This document shows positions 24,928 through 25,741 of a stretch of DNA of 25,741 nt, one piece after another. Within the stretch, counting starts at the first letter, position 1. The number at the start of each line of letters is the position of its first letter. The notes under the pieces were generated by a model. It saw only the letters and a list, made by a program, of their open reading frames with translations. It was not told where the DNA came from and searched no databases. Location: contig JBHGBM010000080.1 in the NCBI GenBank assembly GCA_041946965.1, positions 1 to 25,741 on the forward strand, read 5' to 3'. The translations under genes and the position numbers were made by a program. Source of the DNA: JBHGBM01 sp041946965 (GTDB taxonomy: Bacteria > Acidobacteriota > Terriglobia > Bryobacterales > Bryobacteraceae).

Positions 24928-25741
24928 ATGGATGCCAACAAGCAGAGCAAGGGGCCGGATGTTTGCCGAAGAAGTTTGGTCGCCGGCGCTCTTGCGTCCA
25001 CTCTGTACGCCGCTCGCGCCCGCGCCGCGCTGGTCGCGCCCAGCGACCGCATCCGGATCGGCTTGATCGGCTGCGGCGGGATTTCCAACGCCGACAGCAA
25101 TGCCTTTCTTGCCCATCCCGATACCGAAATTGTGGCGGCCTGCGACGTGGACGGCTCGCGCCTGGACAAGGCGGTGGAACGCATCGGGAAGATCCGCGGC
25201 AAGAAGCCGGAGGCAGTCAGGGATTTCCGGCGCGTGGTCGAGCGTAAGGACATCGATGCCTGCGTGGTGTGCACGCCGGACCATTGGCATGCGCTGATCA
25301 CCGTGACGGCCTGCCAGGCCGGCAAAGACGTTTACGTTGAGAAGCCGCTCGCCGCCAGTATCGGGGAGGGACGCATCATGCGCGACACGGCTCGCCAATA
25401 CCGCCGCGTGGTCCAGATGGGCACGCAGTGGAGGAGCTCGGGACATTTCGGCGATGCCGTGGAGTTTGTGCGCTCAGGCAAGTTGGGAAAGGTCAGGCAG
25501 GTGCGCTGCTGGGCGTATCTGGATTGGGTAAAAGACTGCGGCAGCCCCGCGGACGGAGCGGCGCCCGCCGGTGTCGATTACGACATGTGGCTGGGTCCCG
25601 CCCCGCTCCGGCCGTTCAACCAGAACCGGTTTCACTTCAACTTCCGCTGGTTTTGGGATTATGCGGGCGGATTGATGACGGACTGGGTGCGCGACATGAA
25701 TGTGGTTGGAAGGTCGGTTTCTTTTATTGTGCCCGATAACC
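24928..25741 (+). CDS. Tat-exported Gfo/Idh/MocA-family oxidoreductase (3' partial)
   Basis: The first 271 codons are present. A Tat signal (CRRSLVAGALASTLYAARA) precedes a Rossmann domain (IRIGLIGCGGIS), a VVCTPDHWHA segment and an intact E-K-P motif (VYVEKPLAAS), unlike the family member at 6132. The substrate domain has MGTQWRSS and NFRWFWDYAGGLMTDW. In exported family members this last motif normally continues G-x-H-x-x-D. Here it reads VRDMNVVG, and the final 50 bases drop in GC, so a frameshift, a junction or sequence error near the window edge is possible. It probably oxidises or rearranges a glycoside in the periplasm. The neighbouring Tat proteins suggest shared work. Confidence 0.82.
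   Translation, partial: MDANKQSKGPDVCRRSLVAGALASTLYAARARAALVAPSDRIRIGLIGCGGISNADSNAFLAHPDTEIVAACDVDGSRLDKAVERIGKIRGKKPEAVRDFRRVVERKDIDACVVCTPDHWHALITVTACQAGKDVYVEKPLAASIGEGRIMRDTARQYRRVVQMGTQWRSSGHFGDAVEFVRSGKLGKVRQVRCWAYLDWVKDCGSPADGAAPAGVDYDMWLGPAPLRPFNQNRFHFNFRWFWDYAGGLMTDWVRDMNVVGRSVSFIVPDN

Overview
The window is high-GC, densely coding DNA with no rRNA, tRNA or CRISPR array. Gene content points to Acidobacteriota, most likely a Bryobacterales/Solibacter-type soil lineage. The markers are a large TonB-dependent receptor with an N-terminal carboxypeptidase-regulatory-like domain, several Tat-exported Gfo/Idh/MocA-like and TIM-barrel enzymes, a CehA/McbA-type PHP hydrolase, and many secreted enzymes. 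The taxon is inferred from gene content only.

Region 1 (1-3680) is a protein-quality block. It holds an Hsp20 small heat-shock protein (5' end outside the window), an intrinsic terminator, a secreted YCF48/BNR-repeat protein with a structured leader, then groES-groEL and a second strong terminator.

Region 2 (3680-16975) is a long accessory block, mostly on the + strand. It starts with gene debris: a frameshifted sulfatase C-terminus and the last residues of a metallo-beta-lactamase (MBL)-fold protein. Next come a VOC protein, a secreted SGNH-like protein, a Gfo/Idh/MocA protein, a D-tagatose-3-epimerase-type isomerase (- strand), an intact secreted MBL-fold protein, a short VOC-like protein and an alpha/beta hydrolase. 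A second MBL-fold tail fragment follows, then an Oar-like TonB-dependent receptor, a second SGNH-like paralogue and a CehA/McbA-like hydrolase. Two SGNH-like paralogues, three copies of the MBL C-terminus and two MBL-VOC junctions suggest that the block grew by duplication and then decayed. Most products carry export signals, so it looks like an outer-membrane uptake and periplasmic processing locus for an unidentified organic substrate.

Region 3 (16965-19966) starts with an IS4-like transposase remnant. A CpxA/CpxR-type two-component system on the - strand follows, divergent from a SIRT5-type sirtuin. A perfect 6-bp direct repeat with 10-bp period lies between the regulator and the sirtuin and resembles an OmpR-family operator.

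Region 4 (19932-25741) is a tightly coupled - strand operon of a zinc alcohol dehydrogenase, KduD and an NCS2 purine permease. Three consecutive genes with Tat signals follow: an aldo/keto-reductase-like TIM barrel, an amidohydrolase and a Gfo/Idh/MocA oxidoreductase that runs off the window. KduD suggests uronate or deoxy-ketogluconate catabolism.

I did not find a clearly new defence or mobile system. The most notable unexplained signals are the repeated MBL tails with the duplicated SGNH module, the structured leader in the chaperone block, and the operator-like repeat at 19211-19226.
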